From positions 35,109-99,108 of the forward strand of contig CBDUYN010000015.1 of NCBI GenBank assembly GCA_965371445.1: 64,000 bases of DNA. Direction: 5' to 3'. Both the position numbers and the translations under genes were made by a program. Shown here piece by piece: positions 49,821 through 57,437 of this stretch. This DNA comes from DASWIG01 sp965371445. Lineage in GTDB: Bacteria > Acidobacteriota > Thermoanaerobaculia > Multivoradales > J023. Below the pieces are notes generated by a model. That model made no database searches. It had not been told where the DNA came from and worked only from the letters and a program-made list of their open reading frames with translations. Within the stretch, counting starts at the first letter, position 1; every line of letters starts with the position of its first letter.

Positions 49821-52800
49821 TTACCGCCAGTCACCGTAGATCTGGAAAGCGGCCCAGTAGTAGGGGGCTGACGCGTCCATCGTGGTCTTCCGTCCGTCAG
49901 CGTCCGTGACCTCGATCGGCCCCCGGATGAGCTCCATCTGCGCCGCCCGCAGCGCCTCGTCCTTGGGCATGCCCTCCCTGAGGTAACGGTAGAAACGCAG
50001 CATGAGCTCGGCCGTGGCTCGATCGTTCACCTGCCAGAGGCTAGAGGCGACGGTTCGCGCACCAGCGAACTGAAAGGCCCGGGTGAGGCCCCTCAGGCCC
50101 TCGCCGTCGATCTCGTCACCGAGGCCGCTCTCACAGGCCGAGAGCACCACCAGGTCGGCGTCGAGACGCACGTCCTCGAAGATCTCCCAGGCCTGGAGCA
50201 GACCGTTGTCCTGGTCTTTTCGAAACTCCTTCGGGATCGTCAGGGCCAGGTAGGAGTTCAGCGGGATTTGGTCGTCGAAGCGGCCGTGGGTGGCGAAGTG
50301 GAGGATGCGGGCGCTCTTGCCCACGGACTTGGCTTGCTCCTCCGAAGCCTCGGCGCCGAGGAAGGCACGGGCGGCTCCCTTGGGGTAAAGGGCGGCGATC
50401 CGGTTCACCTCCTCGCGACTGTAGGGCAGGGGACGGTTGTCGAAGCCGCGCTCCACGGCCGCCCGAACGTAGACGTCGACGCTGCGATCGGCGGCGAGGT
50501 CGCCCCCGGGCCTTTCGGACAAATACTGGGGATCACCGAAAGCCGCCAGGGCGAGGACGTCCGTGGCTTCGTCCTTCTGGCTCCGTCGCTGCCTTTTGAG
50601 CTCGGAATAGACGGTGGCCGAGAGGACCGAGTGCAACGGCTTCCACTCCACCAGGTACTCGAAATCCCGATCCTCATGGCCCTCCCCAGGGCCGGTCTTG
50701 CGAACCAGGAGAGCGAAGGGGAGCAGGTGTAACGGTCCGTCGGGGACGATGAGCACCCGCTCGCTCTTGGCGATCGACTCCTCCGCCGGCAGGATCAAGG
50801 CCTGGTAGAGGTGTTCTCCAACCTGGCGCAAGGGTTTCGTGTAGAGGAGAGTGGAAGATCTTCTCTCCTGGAGCCTGAGGACGTTCTTCACCTCTCCTCG
50901 GAGCTCTTTCTCACCAAGGGGTACGGTCCTGACCTCTAGCCCGTCGTCCCGGGTGAGGATGAAGAGATGAGTTTCGTCCTCGCCGACACTGTAGGAGAGC
51001 ATCGCAGTTCCGGGATCGAGGGCTTGGCGGGCACCGTTGAGGCCGATGGGTTTTGGATAGCGCAAAGCCCCCAGCTTCGGTGAGGTTTTGACGATCTTCT
51101 CCGTGATGTCCTCGTATTCCCGGCCCAGCTGACGCAACCGGGTGAGAAGAGTTTCGATCTCCTCGGCCTGCTCCCTCGGGTGGAGCTTCGCGATCTCGTC
51201 CTGGGTCTCGTTGTAGCTCCAAGCGATTTGCCGGCGCTGCCGTTCCAGTTCTTTGGGGATGTCGGAGAACACCAGGTCGCGTTCCGCGAGTTGGGCCAGG
51301 AAGCTCCGGGCGCGAGAACGTTCCAGGACTTGAAAGGCTTTCGCTGGCTGCTGGAGCTCCAGCGAAAGGTCGATGGTGTCGCGATAGTACGCTACGCGTT
51401 CGGCGCGAAAGCCCGCCTGGACGTCCCGGGAGCCGCCAAGCCTGGTCACCTGCTTCTCAATGGCCTGGAGCGCTTGAAAAAGAAAAGCGAGGGCCGTCTG
51501 AGGCTGGTTTTGCTTGCGAAGGAGGGTTGCAAAACCATACAATGTTGCTGCTTCCGTTGAGCTGCCGGGAGCCAATCTCTGCTCAATCTCCAGGGCCCCT
51601 TCGAAGTACTCGGCCGCCCGATCCAAATCGCCACGGTCAGAAGACCAGTCCCCCAGATTGTACAGGCTGGTTGCCACGTCGAGGCTTCCGGGCGCCAACC
51701 TTTGCCTAATCGCCAGAGCCCCCTCGGAGTACTCGGCCGCCCGATCCAAATCGCCACGTTTCCAAGCCAAGTCCCCCAGGTTGTTCAGGCTCGTCGCCAC
51801 GTCGAGGCTGCCGGGCGCCAACTTCTGTGTGATCTCCAGGGACCCCTCATAATAAACGGACGCTCGATCCAAATCACCACGGTCAGCAGCCACAATTCCC
51901 AGATTTTGTAGGCTGTGTGCCACGCCGCGGCTGCCGGGCGCCAACTTTTGTGTGATCTCCAGGCTGTGCTCATAGTATTCGGCCGCCCGGTCCAAATCGC
52001 CACGGTCATGAGCCAAGATTCCCAGGTTGTTCAGGCCCGCGGCCACGTCGAGGCTGCCGGGCGCCAACTTCTGTGTGATCTCCAGGTCCTGCTCATAGTA
52101 CTCGGCCGCCTGAGCCAAATCACCACGGTTATGAGCCAAGATACCCAGGTTGCTCAGGCTCGCGGCCACGTCGAGGCTGCCGAGCGCCAACTTCTGTGTG
52201 ATCTCCAGGTCCTGCTCATAGTACTCGGCCGCCTGGTCCAAATCGCCACGGTCATGAGCCAAGATTCCCAGGTTGCTCAGGCTCGCGGCCACGGCTAGGC
52301 TGCCGGGCGCCAACTTCTGACGAATCTCCAGGGACCCCTCAAAGTACTCGGCCGCCTGAGCCAAATCACCACGTGCATAGGCCACGGCTCCCAGATTGTT
52401 CAGGCTCGTTGCCACGTCGAGGCTGCCGGGCGCCAACTTCTGTGTGATCTTCAGGCCGCGCTCATAGTACTCGGCCGCCTGAGCCAAGTCACCACGTGCA
52501 TTAGCCACGGACCCCAGACCGTTGAGACTCGTTGCTACGTCGAGGCTGTCGGGTACCAACTTCTGTGTGATCTCTAGGTCCCGCTCATAGTACTCGGCCG
52601 CCTGAGCCAAGTCACCACGCTTATCAGCCAATATTCCCAGGAGGTTCAGGGTCCTTGCCACGTCGAGGCTGCCTGGCGCCAGCTTCTGACGAATCTCTAG
52701 GGCGCGCTGCCCGTAGCCCTCAGCGGCATCGAGCCTGCCCTGCTTCGCGTCCAACCGCCCCAGATCGTTCAGACCCCTGGCAAAAGCCAGGCTTTCGCCC

Positions 52801-53552
52801 CAGGTTCTTTCTCGGATCTCCTGCGCGGAACCATAAGCCTCCCGCGCCGTTTCAAACTCGCTCGCCTTTTCGTAGGCGTCCCCAACGGCCTGCCAAATCG
52901 CTACCTTAGCCATGGGATCCTGCGCCGCTTCAAGGGCGGAGCCGTAGGCGCTATGGGCTTTCTCCCATTGCCTCGCTTTACCCCAAGCGTCCCCAATACG
53001 GAGATGAAGCCAGCATCTCAAGCGTCCATCCGCCGCCTGGTTCTCGGCGGTCCCGGCGACCTTGTGCCAGAGGTCAATTCCCAGCTCGGGTTCCTCGGCT
53101 TCAATGAATTCCTCGCCTCTTGCATAGTCCTCCAGCATCCCTCCGGGCATTTTTGCCCGCAGAGTAGCCTTCCACTTGCCTGGCACCACCTCGAAGACCT
53201 TGACCTCCCCGCCACGTTGACCCGTGAGCTTCACGGTCCCGCGGGGCGCCTGCTCGAACTTGAGTCCTATCCAGTCGAAGACCGACTCGATAGTTCCCTG
53301 AGCCCCCTGAGGATTGGCCGGCGGCGCGGGCAGCCGCTCCCAGGCGAACACGACGTCCCCGGCCTGAAGGCCCGCCTTCTCGAGGGTGGACCCCTCGCCC
53401 ACCTCTTCCACCACGACACCCCTTTCCGCCATCGGAACCTGCGAGGCCTCCTGGCCCACGGCCGACGACGTCCAACCCACGAAGCCCATCGTCACACCGA
53501 CGGCAAGCCACCCCACCCAGGTTGCGTCCTTCAAAAGCCAGGCTCTTTGCAT
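49821..53552 (-). CDS. Exported CHAT-domain protease-like protein with PDZ and TPR array
   Basis: 1243 residues with GGAGG ahead of the start. A hydrophobic N-terminus (VGWLAVGVTMGFVGWTSSAVG) is a signal or anchor; a PDZ-like domain follows (VVVEEVGEGSTLEKAGLQAGDVV). Ten 42-residue TPR units of type RGDLAQAAEYYERDLEITQK follow, then a helical link and a C-terminal CHAT domain: ILHFATHGRFDD (His ~1088) and LSACESGLGDEIDGEG (Cys ~1139), ending SSLWQVNDRATAELM. CHAT proteins are caspase-like cysteine peptidases; TPR arrays usually hold or sense the partner. The export signal is unusual for a defence-type CHAT protease. Two upstream genes probably form the same operon. Confidence 0.85.
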   Translation of the reverse strand: MQRAWLLKDATWVGWLAVGVTMGFVGWTSSAVGQEASQVPMAERGVVVEEVGEGSTLEKAGLQAGDVVFAWERLPAPPANPQGAQGTIESVFDWIGLKFEQAPRGTVKLTGQRGGEVKVFEVVPGKWKATLRAKMPGGMLEDYARGEEFIEAEEPELGIDLWHKVAGTAENQAADGRLRCWLHLRIGDAWGKARQWEKAHSAYGSALEAAQDPMAKVAIWQAVGDAYEKASEFETAREAYGSAQEIRERTWGESLAFARGLNDLGRLDAKQGRLDAAEGYGQRALEIRQKLAPGSLDVARTLNLLGILADKRGDLAQAAEYYERDLEITQKLVPDSLDVATSLNGLGSVANARGDLAQAAEYYERGLKITQKLAPGSLDVATSLNNLGAVAYARGDLAQAAEYFEGSLEIRQKLAPGSLAVAASLSNLGILAHDRGDLDQAAEYYEQDLEITQKLALGSLDVAASLSNLGILAHNRGDLAQAAEYYEQDLEITQKLAPGSLDVAAGLNNLGILAHDRGDLDRAAEYYEHSLEITQKLAPGSRGVAHSLQNLGIVAADRGDLDRASVYYEGSLEITQKLAPGSLDVATSLNNLGDLAWKRGDLDRAAEYSEGALAIRQRLAPGSLDVATSLYNLGDWSSDRGDLDRAAEYFEGALEIEQRLAPGSSTEAATLYGFATLLRKQNQPQTALAFLFQALQAIEKQVTRLGGSRDVQAGFRAERVAYYRDTIDLSLELQQPAKAFQVLERSRARSFLAQLAERDLVFSDIPKELERQRRQIAWSYNETQDEIAKLHPREQAEEIETLLTRLRQLGREYEDITEKIVKTSPKLGALRYPKPIGLNGARQALDPGTAMLSYSVGEDETHLFILTRDDGLEVRTVPLGEKELRGEVKNVLRLQERRSSTLLYTKPLRQVGEHLYQALILPAEESIAKSERVLIVPDGPLHLLPFALLVRKTGPGEGHEDRDFEYLVEWKPLHSVLSATVYSELKRQRRSQKDEATDVLALAAFGDPQYLSERPGGDLAADRSVDVYVRAAVERGFDNRPLPYSREEVNRIAALYPKGAARAFLGAEASEEQAKSVGKSARILHFATHGRFDDQIPLNSYLALTIPKEFRKDQDNGLLQAWEIFEDVRLDADLVVLSACESGLGDEIDGEGLRGLTRAFQFAGARTVASSLWQVNDRATAELMLRFYRYLREGMPKDEALRAAQMELIRGPIEVTDADGRKTTMDASAPYYWAAFQIYGDWR
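51590..52725. repeat. 126-bp tandem repeats coding the TPR array
   Basis: About nine to ten copies in frame, with the best-conserved ones between 51780 and 52610. The DNA identity between units is high, so unit number may vary between strains. Confidence 0.85.
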
Positions 53553-53601
53553 CTCAAACCTCCTTGTGATAAAGTTTCTCAAGGATCGGGAGACTGCTGG
53601 G

Positions 53602-54837
53602 TCAAGGCGAGGAGCTGGCGAGAATCGTCAACTCGTAGTCCGCGATCTTGTTGAACGCATCGCCCTCAAGACGCGCCAGCTCCAACTCGAACTCGCCCTG
53701 CATGAGGATCGCCGCCGGCAATCCGACGCGGATCTCGCCGGGCTCTTCCAGCGTCAGTCGGTCGTTCGTCCAGACGACCGCGTCGTCGCCCCGTTCGCGC
53801 ACCACGAGACGGTACCGTGGTGCCGGTGAACGCTCCCGCAACGCGAAGAAGAGGACGACGTGGCTCGATCCGGGCGAAAGCGTCAGCTCCATCTTGCCGC
53901 GCGTCGTCAGCTCGGGCGGGTCGAAGACCGTGATCGTCGGATTGATCACGTCCGACGCCCCCCGTGCCTCTTCGAGGCGCTGGTCGAGCGCCGCGATCTG
54001 ATCGCGGTGTTGCTGCGCGACCCGTTCGCTCTCTTCGCCAGCCCGTGCCAGCTCGAGGCGACGCGCCTCTTCCAGGCGGACGCGTTCGGCTTCCAACCGG
54101 TCGCGCTCCGCTTCGAGGCCTCGAAGCTCTTCGCCATGACGCTCCTCGACGAGTCGACTCGTCTCCTCCAGGCTCTGGACGCGTTCGATCGAGCGCCATA
54201 GCAGCAGGGCGAAGCCGCCGGTCACCACCAGCGCCACGGACGCCGCGATCGGCAACGCGATGAACCGCGCCGGTCGCCGAAAGGGGACGACCACGCCCTC
54301 CGACTCGTCGGACGCGTCGTCCTTCTTCGTCTCCAACGCCTCGACCAGCCTCCGCCGTGCCGGTCCGAGGACGTCCTCGCACCAGTCGTGGTACTCCGGA
54401 TCGTCGTCGACCTCCCGTGCCAGGACGGACCCGGTCGTCTTGCCGTCGCCGACATCGAGCCATCGTTGACGCGTCCGCTTGACGTCGGCGGCAGCGACGG
54501 CACTGACGCGGAGGTCCGGATCGAGGACGCGGGCGTCGATCCACACGGCGAAGAGACTGCGAAGCCGTAGCGAGCCGTCGGCGAGCGCGACATCGGCGCT
54601 GCCCTTGAGGGGGTTCGCGTCGGCGGGGACGGCGAGGTAACGCTCCGGCGATGCCGGATCGTGCGCCACCAGCACCCACTCGACGTCGTAGTCCCGGGTC
54701 TCGCGGATGACGTAGACGTCGCCCGGCGCTGGCGGACGCGTCTTGTCGCCGGCCAGGGCGTCCTGCTGCTCCTCGTAGCGGTCGAGCGCTTCGAGCGACA
54801 CTGCGACGAGGTCCGCGGTCCGTTTGGGCTCAGCCAT
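53602..54837 (-). CDS. Single-pass membrane protein with coiled coil
   Basis: 411 residues, not recognised. Residues 1-190 are soluble (YVIRETRDYDVEWVLVAHDP, YLAVPADANPLKGSADVALA); one membrane segment follows (FIALPIAASVALVVTGGFAL), then a coiled coil of about 90 residues (ERDRLEAERVRLEEARRLEL) and a C-terminal beta domain (VINPTITVFDPPELTTRGKM, VVLFFALRERSPAPRYRLVV). The coiled coil and end domain are presumably outside the membrane. Its start overlaps the preceding gene by 8 bases, and the CHAT gene starts 50 bases after its stop. Confidence 0.6.
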   Translation of the reverse strand: MAEPKRTADLVAVSLEALDRYEEQQDALAGDKTRPPAPGDVYVIRETRDYDVEWVLVAHDPASPERYLAVPADANPLKGSADVALADGSLRLRSLFAVWIDARVLDPDLRVSAVAAADVKRTRQRWLDVGDGKTTGSVLAREVDDDPEYHDWCEDVLGPARRRLVEALETKKDDASDESEGVVVPFRRPARFIALPIAASVALVVTGGFALLLWRSIERVQSLEETSRLVEERHGEELRGLEAERDRLEAERVRLEEARRLELARAGEESERVAQQHRDQIAALDQRLEEARGASDVINPTITVFDPPELTTRGKMELTLSPGSSHVVLFFALRERSPAPRYRLVVRERGDDAVVWTNDRLTLEEPGEIRVGLPAAILMQGEFELELARLEGDAFNKIADYELTILASSSP

Positions 54838-55996
54838 GGCCGTCTCCGCGGCGGCGTTCCGCGTCCATCTCGACCAAAGTGCCCGGGATCAACCCCTGGC
54901 ACCGGCGGACGAACTGCCCCAGGCTCTTGAAGAGGTTCGTGAGTCGGTCGCGCGGGATGCTGAGCATCTTCGCCAGGCCGCGCTGCGAGGGCAGGGCTTC
55001 GTCGTCCTGATAGACGAAGTGGCGCAGGAAGCTCCACAGCCGTTCCAGGTAACGGCGGGTCCGTTCCCTTTCGTCGGACTTGTCGATCCGTTCGGCGACG
55101 CATTCGAGAAGCGCCTGGAAGGCGGCGGCGTCCTGGCGCCGCTGGTCGGGACGGAAGACACCGACGACGGTTCTCGTCTCGTCGTCCCCCTCGAGGGCGG
55201 TCTCGCGCCCCTCCTGATCTTCGATCCCTTTCCAGCGGGCGCGGACGTCTTCCTTCAGGGCCTCGACGAGCGACTTGAAGCCGAAGGCGGCGACCCCTTC
55301 CGCCTCGAGGTTGAAGAGGTGCTCGCGGAGGTTGGCGTTGAGGCGTGTCCGCTCCTGGCGAGCGGCGATGACGAGCCCCGGCAGGAGCTTGTCGTTCCAG
55401 CGCGCCACGATCGGACGCAGGGTCTCGACCGACGCCGCATCCTGGGCGGTGGCGCCGGGCGTGACGCCGAGGACCGTGTCGTTACGGATCTTTTCGTCGC
55501 CCGCGAGGACGTGAAGCTCGTCGGCCTTGACCGCGGCTCTCACCGCGCCGCGCAGGACCTCGAAGACGCGGTAGCCGAGCGGGTCGTGGACCTTCTGTCG
55601 GTCGTGGAGGAAGATCCCTGTCAGGAAGACGACGAGGCCGTCGATCGGGCGGATCCGCGCCGCGTTGAGGAGCTGATGGAGCTTCTCGCCGAAGATGAAG
55701 ACGTAGCACGCGCTGAGGAGCTCGTCGAGCGGTGTCGAGGTCGGGATGAGCTCTTCGCTGGGCGGCGCCCATTGGGCGCAGCCGGAGATGCCGACGTAGC
55801 TCGGCGGACTGGTCCACAGTGAGCGGCGGCGCAACTCGCGCGTCAGGACGTCGCGCAACTCTTCCAGGAGCTCGTCGGCCAGGCTCCCCAGGGAGTCGGA
55901 ACGGGCGACCAACGCCTCGACGTAGCACGTGAACGTCCCCGCTTCGGACTCCTCGTCGGCGGGTTTCTCGGCTGAGTTCATCTTGCCTTCGTCCAT
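54830..55996 (-). CDS. Unknown protein with C-terminal helix-turn-helix-like region
   Basis: 388 residues with no named family. The body is helical (EALVARSDSLGSLADELLEE, RIRPIDGLVVFLTGIFLHDR, YRVFEVLRGAVRAAVKADEL). Near the end, LPSQRGLAKMLSIPRDRLTN resembles a helix-turn-helix, so it may be a regulator; the rest has a sigma-like feel only in length and helicity. ATG at 55981 is an alternative start. It is the first gene of the set leading to the CHAT protein, so it may control or serve as cytoplasmic partner of that system. Divergent from the 56239 gene. Confidence 0.55.
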   Translation of the reverse strand: MDEGKMNSAEKPADEESEAGTFTCYVEALVARSDSLGSLADELLEELRDVLTRELRRRSLWTSPPSYVGISGCAQWAPPSEELIPTSTPLDELLSACYVFIFGEKLHQLLNAARIRPIDGLVVFLTGIFLHDRQKVHDPLGYRVFEVLRGAVRAAVKADELHVLAGDEKIRNDTVLGVTPGATAQDAASVETLRPIVARWNDKLLPGLVIAARQERTRLNANLREHLFNLEAEGVAAFGFKSLVEALKEDVRARWKGIEDQEGRETALEGDDETRTVVGVFRPDQRRQDAAAFQALLECVAERIDKSDERERTRRYLERLWSFLRHFVYQDDEALPSQRGLAKMLSIPRDRLTNLFKSLGQFVRRCQGLIPGTLVEMDAERRRGDGHG

Positions 55997-56175
55997 TCTT
56001 CCACGGGTCCGACGGGGAAGCCAACCCCTGTCTAGGGGAATGACCCACTCTTATTCGGAAACGCGCCTTTCACCCCCTCCCGGCGCTCACCTCCCAGAAA
56101 TTTCGTCGAAACCCGGCCAGCGACACGGGGCGCCCCATTAGGAGTTAGTGGGCGCTCTGGCCAGACGCTCTCGCC

Positions 56176-56200
56176 CCTTTCCGGGGATGTCCCGGAAAGG
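56176..56200. promoter_or_regulatory. Perfect 10-bp inverted repeat in a divergent intergenic region
   Basis: CCTTTCCGGG and CCCGGAAAGG around five bases. It lies 39 bases before the start at 56239 and about 180 bases from the start of the divergent gene. No T-tract follows, so an operator or 5' leader hairpin is more likely than a terminator. Confidence 0.5.
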
Positions 56201-56238
56201 ACTCCCATCAGAACGACGAAGTGAAGGGAATGAGAGCC

Positions 56239-57420
56239 ATGTCCAGACGATATGACTACCCAAGAGACTGTACCCACCTTTCGACGATTCGCGGAGCCTT
56301 GCTCCTCCTGCTTCTGGCCGGGCTGAGCCTCGGCCCGCCGGCCACCGCCGCGGACGGCCCGTGCGCCGCGGCGGAACCGCTGCCCCCGGACGCCACCGTT
56401 CAACGCGAGGCCGGAGCGCCGGGGGACGACCTCTACGAGCTCGCGCTCGGCGAGCCCGGCGTCCTCGGGCTCCACGTGTCGGCGCCGATCGCCGCGGGCT
56501 CGCGTCCGCGCCTCGCCCTGCTGGCAGCGGACTGCGTGTCGCCCGCCGACGGCGCGGGATGGGTCCGCGTCCGCGAAACGCCGCGCGGGCTCGTGCTGCG
56601 GATCCGCGAGGCCGCGTCTCTATTCCTCAAGGTTTCGCCGGAGGACCCCGACCTCCCCTTGGCCGGTTACACCCTCCGGTCCACCTTCGCGGCGGAGCGC
56701 GCGGTACCCGACGAGGTGGTCCGTCTAGCCGCCGACCCGCCCGCCGCCTGTAGCGGCGCCAACGTTCCCACGTTCACGCCGGAGCCGCTTTCCGAGAGCC
56801 GGTTCGTCGTGGTGGAGCGTCCCCCCGGGCTGATGAAAGACGTCGACCCTTGGGAGGACGACGAGGTCTCGGGGCTCGTAGCGGAGCCCGGCGTGATCGT
56901 CGTCGAAGGGGACGGAACGCCGTTCGACGTGTCGATCCACCGCGACAGCGGCTGCGGTATGAAGAGCCGTCTGGCCGAGGGGACCATCGACGGGACCGGC
57001 GGCTTCGTCGCCGCGGTGGTCCACGTGGGCGAGCAGCGCCTCGTCGTCGAGGGCGCGACGGCCGCTGCCGGCTATGATCTCTACGTCCGGTTCTTCGCGC
57101 TCTGTGCAGCGGACACGGACCACGACCGTCCCCTCTGTAGCGCGCCGCTGGCCGCGGGCGACGTGGCGTCCGGCACGATCGACGACGCGACCGACGACGA
57201 CTACTACACGTTCACCCTGGACAACCAGACGACGGTGGCCGTCGAGGTCGGCGGCGGCGAAGGCGTTCGCGGCGTCCTCTATGACGGCGGCGGCCAACGT
57301 CTCGAGACGTGGGCTGGAAGCCTCGTCCGGACGCTGGGGGACGGGACGTTCTACGTCCGCGTGGGGAGCGTCGACGGTTGGGTCGGTGAGTATGCCGTCG
57401 GGGTGGAGTTGATTCCGTAA
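56239..57420 (+). CDS. Secreted protein with PPC-like C-terminal domain
   Basis: 393 residues. A signal peptide (IRGALLLLLLAGLSLGPPATA) is followed by two beta-rich regions (LYELALGEPGVLGLHVSAPI, LAGYTLRSTFAAERAVPDEV; VVHVGEQRLVVEGATAAAGY). The last ~90 residues form a bacterial pre-peptidase C-terminal-like domain: LAAGDVASGTIDDATDDDYY, FTLDNQTTVAVEVGG and TFYVRVGSVDGWVGEY. PPC domains usually accompany exported proteases and bind matrix; no protease domain is present here. The start at 56239 is preferred because GAAGGGA lies at proper distance. It faces a kinase gene, with the stops 17 bases apart. Confidence 0.65.
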   Translation: MSRRYDYPRDCTHLSTIRGALLLLLLAGLSLGPPATAADGPCAAAEPLPPDATVQREAGAPGDDLYELALGEPGVLGLHVSAPIAAGSRPRLALLAADCVSPADGAGWVRVRETPRGLVLRIREAASLFLKVSPEDPDLPLAGYTLRSTFAAERAVPDEVVRLAADPPAACSGANVPTFTPEPLSESRFVVVERPPGLMKDVDPWEDDEVSGLVAEPGVIVVEGDGTPFDVSIHRDSGCGMKSRLAEGTIDGTGGFVAAVVHVGEQRLVVEGATAAAGYDLYVRFFALCAADTDHDRPLCSAPLAAGDVASGTIDDATDDDYYTFTLDNQTTVAVEVGGGEGVRGVLYDGGGQRLETWAGSLVRTLGDGTFYVRVGSVDGWVGEYAVGVELIP

Positions 57421-57437
57421 CGCGCCCTGGGAGGTGG

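Noticed and set aside
51590..52725. Regularly spaced repeats suggesting a CRISPR array
   Set aside because: Units are 126 bp, in frame and code TPR helices; there are no unique spacers or cas genes.
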